Shown piece by piece: positions 34,798 to 44,729 of a stretch of 64,000 nucleotides of DNA. Under the pieces are notes generated by a model that searched no databases, had not been told where the DNA came from, and saw only the letters and a list, made by a program, of their open reading frames with translations. Origin of the DNA: Algibacter luteus (lineage in GTDB: Bacteria > Bacteroidota > Bacteroidia > Flavobacteriales > Flavobacteriaceae). The stretch is from contig NZ_FQYK01000003.1 in the NCBI RefSeq assembly GCF_900141715.1, positions 1-64,000 on the forward strand, given 5' to 3'. The position numbers and the translations under genes were made by a program. Numbering within the stretch: the first letter of the stretch is position 1; the number at the start of each line of letters is the position of its first letter.

Positions 34798-37201
34798 TGC
34801 TGTATTTTAAAGTCAAAATTAAATTTCTTCCAGCAGCAGCAATACCAGAAGAATACGTTTTGTAACGCTGGTCGGTAATATTTTCTAAACTTGCCATTAT
34901 TGAAATGGATTTATTTACCTGATATTGTGTTCGAAAGTTTAAAGTATACCAAGAAGGGCTGTAGGGATTTCCATTGGTGTCAAGTGCATAAATATAATCT
35001 TTCTCTATTTCTGATGGTGCCAGTTGATTGTATGATATGGAACCATTATAGTTAGCAAATAAATCAAATTTTAGATTATTTGAAGACCAAATAAGATGAG
35101 AATTTCCAAAATTTGGAGCCACATGTCTTATCGGTACTTCAATATTACCTTCAACCTCTGTTCCACCAATAATAGAATATTGCGATGTGAATTTTAAGTG
35201 ATTACTAATTGCCAATTTCATACCTATTTCGTAGCCATAAATCCATGCTTTTGAAGCATTTTGTATAGCCTGTACATTACTTAACTCGCCATCATAAACA
35301 ATCTCAGATTCGCCATTTAAGGTAAAATCTCGTCTTACTAAAGCATTGTCTAAATACGTGTAGTATGTACTCATATCAAATACCAGCAAATCATTAAAGT
35401 TTAGTTTCAAACCAATTTCACCACCATAGGCATATTCTGGTCTTAAATGCTCATTTGGCACCACAACCGATCCAGGTTCAGAATCAAATACCTTACCAAC
35501 ATCGTCTATATTTGGTGCTCGGAAAGCAGAAGAAGCGTTTAATTTCCATTGTATGGTTTGATTTGGCGACCAACTGATACCAGCTGTTCCAGTTAAGGCT
35601 TCCGACTCATTTCTCGAAGTATCAAAAGGCAAATTCAAATACATATTATTTTCAGTAAAATCGGCTTCAGAACCTACATAGTTAAATCTTAAACCAGACT
35701 GAAAAACGAACTTCGGATTTGGCTTGTATTTTATACTAGAATAAATTGCAGCAGATTGCCAACTTGCTCCATTTGGATATCTGGAAACTGTTTTAGTTGC
35801 TGTATTATTTACAATATCTTCCTCAGCACCAATGGATTTCACTTTATTAAAAACATATTCAGCACCATAAAAAAACTGTGTTTTAGGTGATATTCTTTTC
35901 TCTAAATCTAAATTGAAAGAATAAGCATCAACGGCTTCTTCTCGAACATTTCGGGTTGAAGATTGAAAATCTCTATCATATCTGCTTTCTTGAAAATTTT
36001 GATAGGCTAAAGTTGCTTTTATCTTATCGTATAAATTTGATTTACTACTTAATTTGGTGACTTGAAAGTTAGACATAAACCAATTTTGAGGGCCATAGCT
36101 CCATTCTGCAGAACGCAAAGTCTCCCCTTTATAACGAATTAATCGATCGTATCTGGGAATATCTGAAGTTGTGGTATAATATAATCCGAAATCGAAACTT
36201 AAATCTTCATACGGTTCAAAATGTACCTTTTGCATTAAATTGAGTTGATCGTATCCAGTATATTTTTGAACCAAAGGATTATCGTTACTAATAATAACAT
36301 CGCCAGTAGTTGTAGCCAGTGCAAACTCGGGTCGTAAATAATCGTCTGGACCATGGCTTCCCATGAATAAATCATCAAAACTATTATAACTAACACTTGT
36401 GGCTAGAGCCCATTTTTCATATCCTAAATTAAAATCGAAATGCCCCGTTTTTTCTTGACTAGCCGATGCATATCTAACTTGAGTATTTCCATTAAACAAT
36501 AATGATTTTGTATAGGATAACTTTGGTTTTTTAGTATAAAAAGACATAACTCCACCAATGGCATCGCTTCCATAAATAACAGAGCCTGCACCTAAAGTTA
36601 CCTCGGCATTTTCAATTGCAAACGGATCAATAGATATTACGTTTTGCAGATTTCCGCCTCTAAAAATGGCGTTATTCATTCTTACACCATCCACGGTTAT
36701 TAAGAGTCTATTAGTAGAAAAACCTCTAATCATAGGGCTTCCGCCACCTAATTGGCTTTTTTGAATATAAACCTGTCCAGAATTTTCTAATAAATCTGCA
36801 CTGGTTTGTGGGTTTGCAAATTGAATTTGATTTGCATCTATACTTAATATTTTTTGCGGAATATCTTTTTTGTTTTGCCTAAACTTTGATGCCGAAATTA
36901 CAATTTGTTCTAGCCCTTGTGTATTAGATTCTAAATACACCTTATTAGATTTTATTTGTTGCTTAGTTAAAGACTTAAGTACATGTGATAAATGCTTGAA
37001 ATAAATAATTTCAGAGTCTGTAAACTCATCTAAATCGGCTTCTCCTCTAAAGTTCGAGACTGCACTTTTAGATTTATCAACATTATAAATTGCTACTCCA
37101 AAAACGGGCTCTTTTGTAACCTTATTGAGAATTTTTATATTTTGAGCACGAGATAATGAAGAAAAAAGTATAAAGAAAAAAATAATAATACGGAACTTCA
37201 T
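34793..37201 (-). CDS. TonB-dependent receptor, hemoglobin/heme-type
   Basis: An 802-residue receptor with signal peptide (MKFRIIIFFFILFSSLSRAQ), a short carboxypeptidase-like N-domain (IKILNKVTKEPVFGVAIYNVD), then a plug with LLENSGQVYIQKSQLGGGSPMIRGFSTNRLLITVDGVRMN, NAIFRGGNLQNVISIDP and GAGSVIYGSDAIGGVMSF. This plug is characteristic of the TonB hemoglobin/transferrin/lactoferrin receptor family. The barrel ends AGRNLILTLKYSI with the usual terminal strand. Heme or heme-protein uptake is inferred from the plug; no heme-utilisation genes lie next to it. Its start is four bases from the end of recO, both on the minus strand. Confidence 0.92.
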   Translation of the reverse strand: MKFRIIIFFFILFSSLSRAQNIKILNKVTKEPVFGVAIYNVDKSKSAVSNFRGEADLDEFTDSEIIYFKHLSHVLKSLTKQQIKSNKVYLESNTQGLEQIVISASKFRQNKKDIPQKILSIDANQIQFANPQTSADLLENSGQVYIQKSQLGGGSPMIRGFSTNRLLITVDGVRMNNAIFRGGNLQNVISIDPFAIENAEVTLGAGSVIYGSDAIGGVMSFYTKKPKLSYTKSLLFNGNTQVRYASASQEKTGHFDFNLGYEKWALATSVSYNSFDDLFMGSHGPDDYLRPEFALATTTGDVIISNDNPLVQKYTGYDQLNLMQKVHFEPYEDLSFDFGLYYTTTSDIPRYDRLIRYKGETLRSAEWSYGPQNWFMSNFQVTKLSSKSNLYDKIKATLAYQNFQESRYDRDFQSSTRNVREEAVDAYSFNLDLEKRISPKTQFFYGAEYVFNKVKSIGAEEDIVNNTATKTVSRYPNGASWQSAAIYSSIKYKPNPKFVFQSGLRFNYVGSEADFTENNMYLNLPFDTSRNESEALTGTAGISWSPNQTIQWKLNASSAFRAPNIDDVGKVFDSEPGSVVVPNEHLRPEYAYGGEIGLKLNFNDLLVFDMSTYYTYLDNALVRRDFTLNGESEIVYDGELSNVQAIQNASKAWIYGYEIGMKLAISNHLKFTSQYSIIGGTEVEGNIEVPIRHVAPNFGNSHLIWSSNNLKFDLFANYNGSISYNQLAPSEIEKDYIYALDTNGNPYSPSWYTLNFRTQYQVNKSISIMASLENITDQRYKTYSSGIAAAGRNLILTLKYSI

Positions 37202-37205
37202 AGCT

Positions 37206-37925
37206 TTAACTAAACACTTGATTTAATACCTGCAAAGATTTAGGGGTTTTAAAACTCCCCAAATGTAGTTCAAAATAAAGCAAAATCATACTTAAAAAAT
37301 ATTGCCTTTGTTTTGCATTTATTTTAATACTAGGTAAAGCATCAAATGTTGTGCCTAAAAGTTGTTTTAGTAGTATTAAATTTTCTCCAGTTACTGCGTA
37401 TTTATTACTTGGTTTATTTTCAAACCTGCCTTCTTGTAAATTAAAAAAAGACCACTCCATTTGGGAAGTATCTGGATAAAACCCCAAGTATTTAGTAAGT
37501 TTTAATAGAAAAAGCAAATGAAAATTTGCGTAATCGGTTTGAGAATCTAGCCACAAAAAGGTGTTTTCTAAATAACCATATAAACTATCATTTTGCTCCT
37601 CTTCTTGCAATGTATTTGATAAAACTTCAGATAAAAACATTACGATAGCACTTTTTAAAACATTACTGTGTACACTAGAATATATAAAATTTAATCGAGA
37701 CTCTTTTATGGTTTGCAACGACCTGTTGTTTTTTTGGTCAAACTCTAATTGTAATTGGGATAGTAACTGAAAATGTGCTGTTTTAGAACCACCTTTTTTA
37801 CTTTTTAAAACACCTCTAAGTAAAAAACTAACAATGCCAATTTTTTGGGTATAACACTTAACAATTAAGTCGTTATCTCTATATCTTAATTTTGAAAGTA
37901 CAATGGCATTTGTAGTGATAAACAT
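37206..37925 (-). CDS. recO: DNA repair protein RecO
   Basis: RecO loads RecA on SSB-coated single-strand DNA with RecR. The 239-residue protein has the N-terminal OB fold (ITTNAIVLSKLRYRDNDLIVKCYTQKIGIVSFLLRGVLKSKKG) and a helical C-terminal part (YLENTFLWLDSQTDYANFHLLFLLKLTKYLGFYP). The zinc cysteines of some RecO proteins are absent, as is common in Bacteroidota. Its first base is the last base of porZ; a recO-porZ pair is a conserved arrangement in this phylum. Confidence 0.94.
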   Translation of the reverse strand: MFITTNAIVLSKLRYRDNDLIVKCYTQKIGIVSFLLRGVLKSKKGGSKTAHFQLLSQLQLEFDQKNNRSLQTIKESRLNFIYSSVHSNVLKSAIVMFLSEVLSNTLQEEEQNDSLYGYLENTFLWLDSQTDYANFHLLFLLKLTKYLGFYPDTSQMEWSFFNLQEGRFENKPSNKYAVTGENLILLKQLLGTTFDALPSIKINAKQRQYFLSMILLYFELHLGSFKTPKSLQVLNQVFS

Positions 37926-40294
37926 TATCTAACAACCATTAATTTTAAGACTTTAGTTTCGAAAGTATCTAAATCTGATAGCATAACCAAGTAAACCCCT
38001 GAGGCTACAATATTATTGGCTAAGTTTTTCCCATTCCAATAAGCTGTTCCGCCATCAATTTCTAAATTATAACCACGATGTCTCAAGTTAATTCGAGATT
38101 GCGCTTCTGCAACCAAATTACCTTCTATATCTGTAATTTTTATATTTATATTTTCTGAAATATCTTTAATTTTAATCTTATCATCTAAAATATTAAACCC
38201 TGGTCTTACTGGATTTGGGTAAGCATATGCACTGGCTAAATCGTCTGTAGTACTTGAACCTCCAGATTTAAAAGAAAGCAACCCTTTACTTGTAGCAATA
38301 TAAACCACACCGTTTGTCTGATCTAAAGACACATCGCTTATACTGTTTGATGGCAAAGGCGAATTATCTTTTGTGAAATGATATATTGTGTTTTGCCCAT
38401 CAGAGGAGAGGTAAAATAAACCAGAATCAGAAGTTCCAATCCATTTATTATTTGAGCCATCAACTTCAATATCGGTTACATACTGCTCAAAAAGAAGTTC
38501 TTTTGCAATACCATCTTCTTCAATAATTATCTCATCTACAGTAATGTTATCATTGGTGAAAAAACTTGAGGTGTTGTATAAAACTCTTAGGCCTCTAAAG
38601 GTTCCAATCCACAATTGATTTCTATTATCAAGCGCAACTGCAGTGGCTAACTCTGTGGGCATATTTTCTTCATTTTTACTAATATTTTTGATTAAAGGAT
38701 TGTTTCCATTCTCGTTAAAACCGATTACTCCATATTTATATGAAGCAATCCATTTTGTTTGATCGTTACCTATAACAATATCTGCATAACCTAAATTTCC
38801 CCCCGTAAAACCATCTACTATAACATCGGTAAAATCATAAGATCGCCATTGATTGTTTGCTGGATTATACGATTTTAAAGGCTCGTCAATAAGTGTGCTT
38901 AACGTCCATAATACACCATTGTCATCAAACAAGGGATTTAAAACCCTCACACTTACAATACTTGGGTTACTAGGAACAACTAAAGATTCTAATCCGCTAT
39001 TATTTTGATCGTATAACATGGTTGGCACGTTTTCGTTTAACTCCACAAGCCCATTATGGAATGAACTGATAAACACTTGATCTCTGTTCTGCGGATTTAT
39101 GGCTACTCCGTTTAAATCTCTAGCTTGAAAAGCATCTTGATTTGACACGTTAACCCAACTTTCATCTCTTAAATGACTTACCCCTCTTAATCTTGAAAAA
39201 GGCACATAAAACAGACTATAGCCACCAAACGTTACCCAAACACCATTGGTCTCTGCTTCAATTGAAAAAGGGGTGTTAAAAAGAGGCCCTTCTGGATGAA
39301 TCTCTTCAAAACTCAATCCCTCATTAATATTTGTTTTCAAAATCCCAAAATCAAAGGTCCCAATAAATATATTCTCTAGATTAACTGTTGCACAAGTAAA
39401 TCGTGTTGGGAATTCTGTACTCACAGGTACCTGATTAATCACATTAAAATTCGCGTCATATACAAATACTTCATTTATGGTAGTAACCACTAAATTTGAA
39501 TTTACAGCTCTTAAATCTAGCGGTAAATTCGGGTATGTGAATAATTCAGTTACAGAATTGCCAACTACTTGATAGATTTTACGATTATTATTTATGGCAA
39601 ATAAGTTGTTATCAATAGCTTCAATAGATTGCCAGTTTCCAGAACTAACAGACTCCCAATTTTGAAAATCGATTAAATTAGTACTTGCCACTGGGGCTCT
39701 TTTTATACCGTTCCCGCCCAAACAGGAAGCATAAATATAATCTTCAAAAACAGTGGTTTGCGTAATTGGTATTTGGCCGCCTCCATTACCTATAAAGTAA
39801 GTATCTCCAAACTCGAGTCTTTGCAAATCAAAAGCCGAAATTCCATAATTAGTTGACAAATAGATAAGGTTGTCGTTAGCACTAATATGATTTATTTTTT
39901 TATCTGATGGTGAAATTGTAGGTTTATCTATAATATCAACTACCGTTAAGATCTCGGAATCGTTATCAAATACAATTTCTAGTAGTCCGTTTTCATAACC
40001 AATAACTAATAATTCATAGGCCTCACTGTAATAAATAGTTGAAATACTTTCTCCAGAAATACCATTTACAGTTGTAATTTCATCTATTTCATTTGTTTGG
40101 GAATCTAGTTTAAAAATGGCATTATCTGCCGCCGCATAAATGGTATTAGTCCCTTGAGAAACATCCTTAATTTCATTATAAGAATAATGCCCTTCCCAAA
40201 GTGCCGAATAATCTTGTGAAAAGTGAAATAATGGGAAAAGAAAAAAGACAACTACTAGTAAACTCCTTAACATAAGTGTTTTTTGAATGGTCAA
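37925..40294 (-). CDS. porZ: PorZ, type IX secretion system beta-propeller protein
   Basis: A 789-residue exported protein. Signal peptide near residues 8-27 (MLRSLLVVVFFLFPLFHFSQ), then DYSALWEGHYSYNEIKDVSQGTNTIYAAADNAIF, the recognised PorZ start. Two beta-propeller domains follow with repeated two-component-regulator-propeller units (NQLWIGTFRGLRVLYN, NNKWIGTSDSGLFYLSSDG, GVVYIATSKGLLSF). The C-terminal ~90 residues form a sorting-type domain (AYPNPVRPGFNILDDKIKI, IVASGVYLVMLSD, FETKVLKLMVVR). In Porphyromonas, PorZ is part of the cell-surface attachment complex and binds anionic LPS; here the call is by architecture and by the neighbour recO. Confidence 0.9.
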   Translation of the reverse strand: MTIQKTLMLRSLLVVVFFLFPLFHFSQDYSALWEGHYSYNEIKDVSQGTNTIYAAADNAIFKLDSQTNEIDEITTVNGISGESISTIYYSEAYELLVIGYENGLLEIVFDNDSEILTVVDIIDKPTISPSDKKINHISANDNLIYLSTNYGISAFDLQRLEFGDTYFIGNGGGQIPITQTTVFEDYIYASCLGGNGIKRAPVASTNLIDFQNWESVSSGNWQSIEAIDNNLFAINNNRKIYQVVGNSVTELFTYPNLPLDLRAVNSNLVVTTINEVFVYDANFNVINQVPVSTEFPTRFTCATVNLENIFIGTFDFGILKTNINEGLSFEEIHPEGPLFNTPFSIEAETNGVWVTFGGYSLFYVPFSRLRGVSHLRDESWVNVSNQDAFQARDLNGVAINPQNRDQVFISSFHNGLVELNENVPTMLYDQNNSGLESLVVPSNPSIVSVRVLNPLFDDNGVLWTLSTLIDEPLKSYNPANNQWRSYDFTDVIVDGFTGGNLGYADIVIGNDQTKWIASYKYGVIGFNENGNNPLIKNISKNEENMPTELATAVALDNRNQLWIGTFRGLRVLYNTSSFFTNDNITVDEIIIEEDGIAKELLFEQYVTDIEVDGSNNKWIGTSDSGLFYLSSDGQNTIYHFTKDNSPLPSNSISDVSLDQTNGVVYIATSKGLLSFKSGGSSTTDDLASAYAYPNPVRPGFNILDDKIKIKDISENINIKITDIEGNLVAEAQSRINLRHRGYNLEIDGGTAYWNGKNLANNIVASGVYLVMLSDLDTFETKVLKLMVVR

Positions 40295-40344
40295 ATATAT
40301 TTATAACTAACGAGTTTTACTTAAAAATAATATATTTTAAACAA

Positions 40345-40375
40345 AAAAAGCTTCCATAAAATCTGGAAGCTTTTT
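40345..40375 (-). terminator. Terminator after gdhA
   Basis: Stem AAAAAGCTTCCA/TGGAAGCTTTTT with a 7-base loop, T-rich in the minus direction, 20 bases past the gdhA stop. Confidence 0.85.
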
Positions 40376-40394
40376 AATTTATATTTAAATGCCT

Positions 40395-41738
40395 TTAAAC
40401 AATTCCTTGTGCCAACATCGCATCGGCTACTTTTACGAAACCTGCAATGTTTGCTCCCTTTACGTAATCAATATAACCATCGTCATCTTTTCCATATTCT
40501 AAACAAGACTTATGAATATCAGACATGATGTCTTTTAACTTGTTATCTACTTCTTCTCTGGTCCATTTATATCTCAATGAGTTTTGAGTCATTTCTAAAC
40601 CTGAAGTAGCTACTCCGCCTGCATTTGAAGCTTTTCCTGGTGCAAATAATATTTTTGCTTTGTGGAACGCTGCAATAGCTTCTTTGGTTGATGGCATATT
40701 TGCACCTTCACTTACACATATACATCCATTTTTTAATAATATATTAGCGTCTTCTTCATGTAATTCATTTTGTGTTGCACATGGCAGGGCAACTTCACAT
40801 TTTACACCCCAAGGTGTTTTTCCTTTATGAAATTCAGCATCAGGGTATTTATCTAAATACTCACTTATTCTTCCTCTTTTCTCATTTTTCAATTGCATTA
40901 CAAATGCTAATTTCTCTTTATCAATTCCTTCTGAATCATAAATATAACCTCCAGAATCAGAAAGTGTTAGCACTTTGCCTCCAAGTTGCAAGACTTTTTC
41001 GGCTGCATACTGTGCTACATTACCAGAACCAGATATAACCACATTTTTACCCTTAAAGCTATCTCCTTTAGTTTCTAGCATTTTTTCGGCAAAATAGACA
41101 TTTCCATAACCTGTGGCTTCTGGTCTTATTAAAGATCCACCCCAAGACATGCCTTTTCCTGTTAAAACACCTGTAAATTCGTTTCTTAATTTTTTGTACA
41201 TCCCGAATAAAAATCCTATTTCTCTAGTTCCTACACCAATGTCGCCTGCTGGAATATCGGTATTAGGGCCTATATATCTAAATAATTCGCTCATAAATGC
41301 ATGGCAAAATCGCATAATTTCATTATCAGACTTTCCTTTTGGGTCAAAATCGCTTCCCCCTTTTCCACCTCCCATAGGCAGTGTAGTTAAAGCATTTTTA
41401 AACACTTGTTCAAAAGCTAAAAATTTTAAAATACTGGCATTAACAGTAGGATGAAAACGTAAACCCCCTTTGTAAGGACCTATAGCAGAGTTCATTTGAA
41501 TTCGGTACCCTCTATTTACTTGAATTTCACCACTATCATCAACCCATGAAACTCTAAAAGATATTAATCGTTCTGGTTCAACCATTCTAAGTAGTATGTT
41601 CTTGCCATAATAAATATCATGTTCTACAATGTAAGGAATTACAGTTTCTGCTACTTCCTCCACAGCCTGTAAGAACTCTGGCTCATGACTGTTTCGCGAT
41701 GTTACCATAGCCAAAAATGATTCAATGTTTTGTTTCAT
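40395..41738 (-). CDS. gdhA: NADP-specific glutamate dehydrogenase
   Basis: Hexameric glutamate dehydrogenase (447 residues) that forms glutamate from 2-oxoglutarate and ammonium. Motifs: substrate site KGGLRFHPTVN, the catalytic lysine segment PMGGGKGGSDFDPKGKSD near residues 124-141, GPNTDIPAGDIGVG, and the Rossmann segment KNVVISGSGNVAQYAAEK near 228. The length and the KGGSDFDPKGKSD form point to the NADP-dependent, biosynthetic class. Single-gene unit with promoter box 41787-41794 and a strong terminator. Confidence 0.97.
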   Translation of the reverse strand: MKQNIESFLAMVTSRNSHEPEFLQAVEEVAETVIPYIVEHDIYYGKNILLRMVEPERLISFRVSWVDDSGEIQVNRGYRIQMNSAIGPYKGGLRFHPTVNASILKFLAFEQVFKNALTTLPMGGGKGGSDFDPKGKSDNEIMRFCHAFMSELFRYIGPNTDIPAGDIGVGTREIGFLFGMYKKLRNEFTGVLTGKGMSWGGSLIRPEATGYGNVYFAEKMLETKGDSFKGKNVVISGSGNVAQYAAEKVLQLGGKVLTLSDSGGYIYDSEGIDKEKLAFVMQLKNEKRGRISEYLDKYPDAEFHKGKTPWGVKCEVALPCATQNELHEEDANILLKNGCICVSEGANMPSTKEAIAAFHKAKILFAPGKASNAGGVATSGLEMTQNSLRYKWTREEVDNKLKDIMSDIHKSCLEYGKDDDGYIDYVKGANIAGFVKVADAMLAQGIV

Positions 41739-41786
41739 ATATACAATTATTGCACTGTTATTTATTAAATAAGTAATTTATCGGTA

Positions 41787-41794
41787 CAAATATA
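41787..41794 (-). promoter_or_regulatory. Promoter -7 box for gdhA
   Basis: Minus strand reads TATATTTG, a full match, with a leader of about 42 bases. Confidence 0.55.
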
Positions 41795-41875
41795 CATTAT
41801 CTTCAAAAAGATATGCGATTTTTTTTGAATTTCGCAATAAATATTTTTCGAATATTTTCGTTGTATTTATTAATG

Positions 41876-41906
41876 TTTGTTTGTTTTCTTAGTTTTTATA
41901 TATTTG
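41876..41906 (+). promoter_or_regulatory. Promoter of outer-membrane protein gene at 41940
   Basis: TTTG at 41876-41879, 19 bases, then TATATTTG at 41899-41906. This placement decides the start: an ATG at 41877 lies inside the promoter, so ATG 41940 (or 41916) must be used. Confidence 0.7.
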
Positions 41907-41939
41907 CTCTTAATCATGCCCTCAAAAAATAAACCTTTT

Positions 41940-42743
41940 ATGCTTAACTTAAAACATTTAGCTTCTGGTTTTTGCTTGTTTCTGCTAGTTCAAACTGCAA
42001 GTGCTCAACTAGGATTTTCTCATGAAATTGGCGTTATTGCTGGGCCTCTTCAATTTAGATCGGACTACGGAGTACGTGGCGACGAAGAAACCAATTTTGG
42101 TAATTCAGGCTTTGGAGTTGGAATTATTCATTATATAAATTTCGCTTACAGGGCAGACTGTAATTGCTATACTACCGATACTTTTTTTAACGACCATTTT
42201 AAATTAAGAAACGAAGTTTCCTATAACAAAACCAATTTAGAACATTTGGGCAAATGGGTTGACCCAAGTAGAACAACTATTGAGGCTAACCAGCTAAGAG
42301 GCCATAAAGGGGTAGCTAAGAACTTAGATATTGGTACTCAATTGGAATTTTTTCCATTAAGTATTCGTGATTTTCAAGGATTTGCATACAGCTTTGCTCC
42401 TTTTGTGAGTATTGGTGTGCATTATACGTCGTTTACACCAGAAGTAAGCACAACGTATGCTAACCCAAACCCAGATGCTGTGGGAGATGTTACAGACCCT
42501 AGTAACTTTTATACAGCTTGGGAGCCAGGATCGGTTGACGCATCACCTGGCAGCACATGGTCTGTTGTTTCAAGTGTAGGTGTAAGATACAAACTAACTA
42601 AGCTTTCCGACCTCATGTTAGATATGAGATGGCAATATTATTTTCATGATCGAATTGATGGGTTAGACCATCAATTAAGCTTTAATAAATACAATGACTG
42701 GTTGGTATGGCTTAACTTCGGTTATATTTATTATCTAGACTAA
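41940..42743 (+). CDS. Outer-membrane beta-barrel-like protein, THC0290_0291 family
   Basis: A 267-residue exported protein from ATG 41940 (MLNLKHLASGFCLFLLVQTASAQ signal peptide). The mature start LGFSHEIGVIAGPLQFRSDYG, the acidic RGDEETNFGNSGFGVGI and a C-terminal membrane-strand pattern (YNDWLVWLNFGYIYYLD) identify it as the flavobacterial family annotated THC0290_0291, to my recollection. Function unknown. It ends convergent to metB with a four-base overlap of coding ends. Confidence 0.8.
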   Translation: MLNLKHLASGFCLFLLVQTASAQLGFSHEIGVIAGPLQFRSDYGVRGDEETNFGNSGFGVGIIHYINFAYRADCNCYTTDTFFNDHFKLRNEVSYNKTNLEHLGKWVDPSRTTIEANQLRGHKGVAKNLDIGTQLEFFPLSIRDFQGFAYSFAPFVSIGVHYTSFTPEVSTTYANPNPDAVGDVTDPSNFYTAWEPGSVDASPGSTWSVVSSVGVRYKLTKLSDLMLDMRWQYYFHDRIDGLDHQLSFNKYNDWLVWLNFGYIYYLD

Positions 42744-43879
42744 TTTAAGGCTTGCTTTAAATCGGCAATCAAATCTTCTATATCTTCAATTCCAACACTT
42801 AGCCGTATTAAAGAATCTACAACGCCTGTTTTTTCGCGTTCTTCTTTTGGTATACTAGCATGTGTCATACTCGCTGGATGGCCAGAAAGTGACTCTACAC
42901 CACCTAAAGATTCAGCCAAAGTAAATACCTTTAGCTTTTCTACTATTTTTATGGCTTCTTTGTAATTGTTCCCTTTTGTTGTAAAAGAAATCATCCCACC
43001 AAAATCGTTCATTTGGCTTTTAGCTATATCATGATTAGAGTGGTTTTCAAAACCAGGCCAGTATACATTTTCTATTTTAGGGTGACTCGCTAAAAATAAA
43101 GCCACAGCTTTTCCATTTTCGCAATGACGTTGCATTCTAACATGTAATGTTTTAATACCTCGCAACACTAAAAAACTATCTTGTGGCCCGCAAATTGCTC
43201 CACTTGCGTTTTGAATAAAGTAAAGTTTATCGGCCAATGCTTTGTCTTTAACAACAAGCGCTCCCATAACCACATCGCTATGGCCACCTAAATATTTTGT
43301 GGCGGAATGCATAACGATATCTGCACCTAAATTTAATGGTTGTTGTAAGTATGGCGTAGCAAACGTATTATCTACAGCCAATAAAATATTATTGTTTTTA
43401 GCTATCGTTGAAACCGCCTTTATATCTATAATATTCATCATGGGATTAGTTGGCGTTTCTACCCAGATAAGTTTTGTATTTTGGTTAATAAAGGCTTCAA
43501 TATTAGATGCATTTTGCATACCTATAAAATGAAACTTTATCCCAAAATCTTGAAATATTTTAGTAAATAATCTAAAAGAGCCTCCATACAAATCGTTGGT
43601 AGACACAACTTCGTCTCCAGGCTTTAATAATTTGATTATCGCATCAATTGCTGCTAAACCAGAGCCAAATGCTAAACCGTAAGTTCCGTTTTCAATACTG
43701 GCTAGTGCGTTTTCTAGTGCGTTTCTGGTAGGATTATGAGTTCTTGAGTATTCATAACCTTTATGGCCTCCTGGAGTTGTTTGAGCATATGTTGAGGTTT
43801 GATAAATAGGTGGCATAACCGCGCCATAAGCAGCATCATGCTCCTGTCCTCCGTGAATTACTTTAGTATTGAATTTCAT
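42740..43879 (-). CDS. metB: Cystathionine gamma-synthase / trans-sulfuration enzyme
   Basis: A 379-residue Cys/Met-metabolism PLP enzyme from ATG 43879 (MKFNTKVIHGGQEHD). Typical motifs: PPIYQTSTYAQ, YEYSRTHNPTRNALE (Tyr and Arg that contact PLP), FGSGLAAIDAI, ETPTNPMM, and the PLP lysine in MHSATKYLGGHSDVVMG near residue 195-198. Cystathionine gamma-synthase, gamma-lyase and O-acetylhomoserine sulfhydrylase are hard to tell apart by eye; gamma-synthase is the best fit by length and by the AESLGGVESL block. The longer frame to 43900 crosses the promoter box and was not used. Confidence 0.9.
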   Translation of the reverse strand: MKFNTKVIHGGQEHDAAYGAVMPPIYQTSTYAQTTPGGHKGYEYSRTHNPTRNALENALASIENGTYGLAFGSGLAAIDAIIKLLKPGDEVVSTNDLYGGSFRLFTKIFQDFGIKFHFIGMQNASNIEAFINQNTKLIWVETPTNPMMNIIDIKAVSTIAKNNNILLAVDNTFATPYLQQPLNLGADIVMHSATKYLGGHSDVVMGALVVKDKALADKLYFIQNASGAICGPQDSFLVLRGIKTLHVRMQRHCENGKAVALFLASHPKIENVYWPGFENHSNHDIAKSQMNDFGGMISFTTKGNNYKEAIKIVEKLKVFTLAESLGGVESLSGHPASMTHASIPKEEREKTGVVDSLIRLSVGIEDIEDLIADLKQALN

Positions 43880-43897
43880 AAAAATATATCTTTTGTA

Positions 43898-43905
43898 CAA
43901 ATGTA
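43898..43905 (-). promoter_or_regulatory. Promoter -7 box for metB
   Basis: Minus strand reads TACATTTG, full match to TAnnTTTG, 18 bases before ATG 43879. Confidence 0.5.
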
Positions 43906-43966
43906 ACTTTTAATTCGGTGTATTCAAATGCAATAATTATCTTTAGTCTAGGTTTAAATTTTTCAT

Positions 43967-44686
43967 ATGAATCACTCTAAAATCACTGTACTAATTTGGT
44001 GTTTTTTAATACTCTTTAGTTGCAAAGAAGAACAAAAAATCACATTTACCGACGTAAACATTTCTTCTGAAAACAATTCAATTGTCGTTGTTAATATTCC
44101 TGAAGCTATTGGAAACTCAACAATTGCAGATCGAATAAATTCTGAAATTGAACAAACTATCATTTCTGAATTACACATAGGAAATCGCGATGATATTACA
44201 TCAAACAGCATAAAGGAAGGCATATTAAACTTTAACAATGAGTATCAATCTTTTGTGAAAAACTTTCCTGAATCTGAATCTATATGGGAAGCGCAAATTG
44301 ATGGTGAGGTTATGTATCAATCTTCAGAAGTTATCAGTATTGCCTTAACCACATTTATTAATACTGGTGGCGCCACTGGCATTTTAAATATAACTTTTTT
44401 GAATTTTGAATCGGAATCTGGAAAGCGTCTTGAAAACAATCAACTAATAAATAACCTTAAAGCTTTTAAAACTCTAGCCGTACCCTATTTTAATGATGCC
44501 ATTGCAGACCAAGATGTGCCATTAGATGCTATACAATTTAAATTGCCTGCAAATATAGGCTATAGTGAAGATGGTCTAGTATTATTGTATAATATTCAAG
44601 ACCTTTCGCCGTATTTAAATGACATATTGGAATTTGCTATCCCGTTCGAGGTTGTTCAAGATATTTTAGTATATAACAGTCTTTAA
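43967..44686 (+). CDS. DUF4163/DUF3298-type lipoprotein
   Basis: A 239-residue lipoprotein: signal peptide ILIWCFLILFSC-like with lipobox Cys at residue 19 followed by KEEQ. The body shows the paired DUF4163 (INSEIEQTI, IWEAQIDGEVMYQSSEVISIALTTFINTGGA) and DUF3298 (FNFESESGKRLENNQLI, DDG-like LVLLYNIQDLSPYL, FAIPFEVVQDIL) modules found in RsiV-type proteins, without an anti-sigma domain. It precedes the ArsC-like gene by 43 bases. Confidence 0.85.
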   Translation: MNHSKITVLIWCFLILFSCKEEQKITFTDVNISSENNSIVVVNIPEAIGNSTIADRINSEIEQTIISELHIGNRDDITSNSIKEGILNFNNEYQSFVKNFPESESIWEAQIDGEVMYQSSEVISIALTTFINTGGATGILNITFLNFESESGKRLENNQLINNLKAFKTLAVPYFNDAIADQDVPLDAIQFKLPANIGYSEDGLVLLYNIQDLSPYLNDILEFAIPFEVVQDILVYNSL

Positions 44687-44729
44687 GAATCGATTCTTAT
44701 CATAAAAGTTGAATATTAAAATACATCAT

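Noticed and set aside
40772-41454. Plus-strand open frames inside gdhA
   Set aside because: Antisense to a fully conserved enzyme; no motifs.
43880-43966. SAM riboswitch upstream of metB
   Set aside because: The leader is only about 15-20 bases after the -7 box; there is no room for a SAM aptamer.
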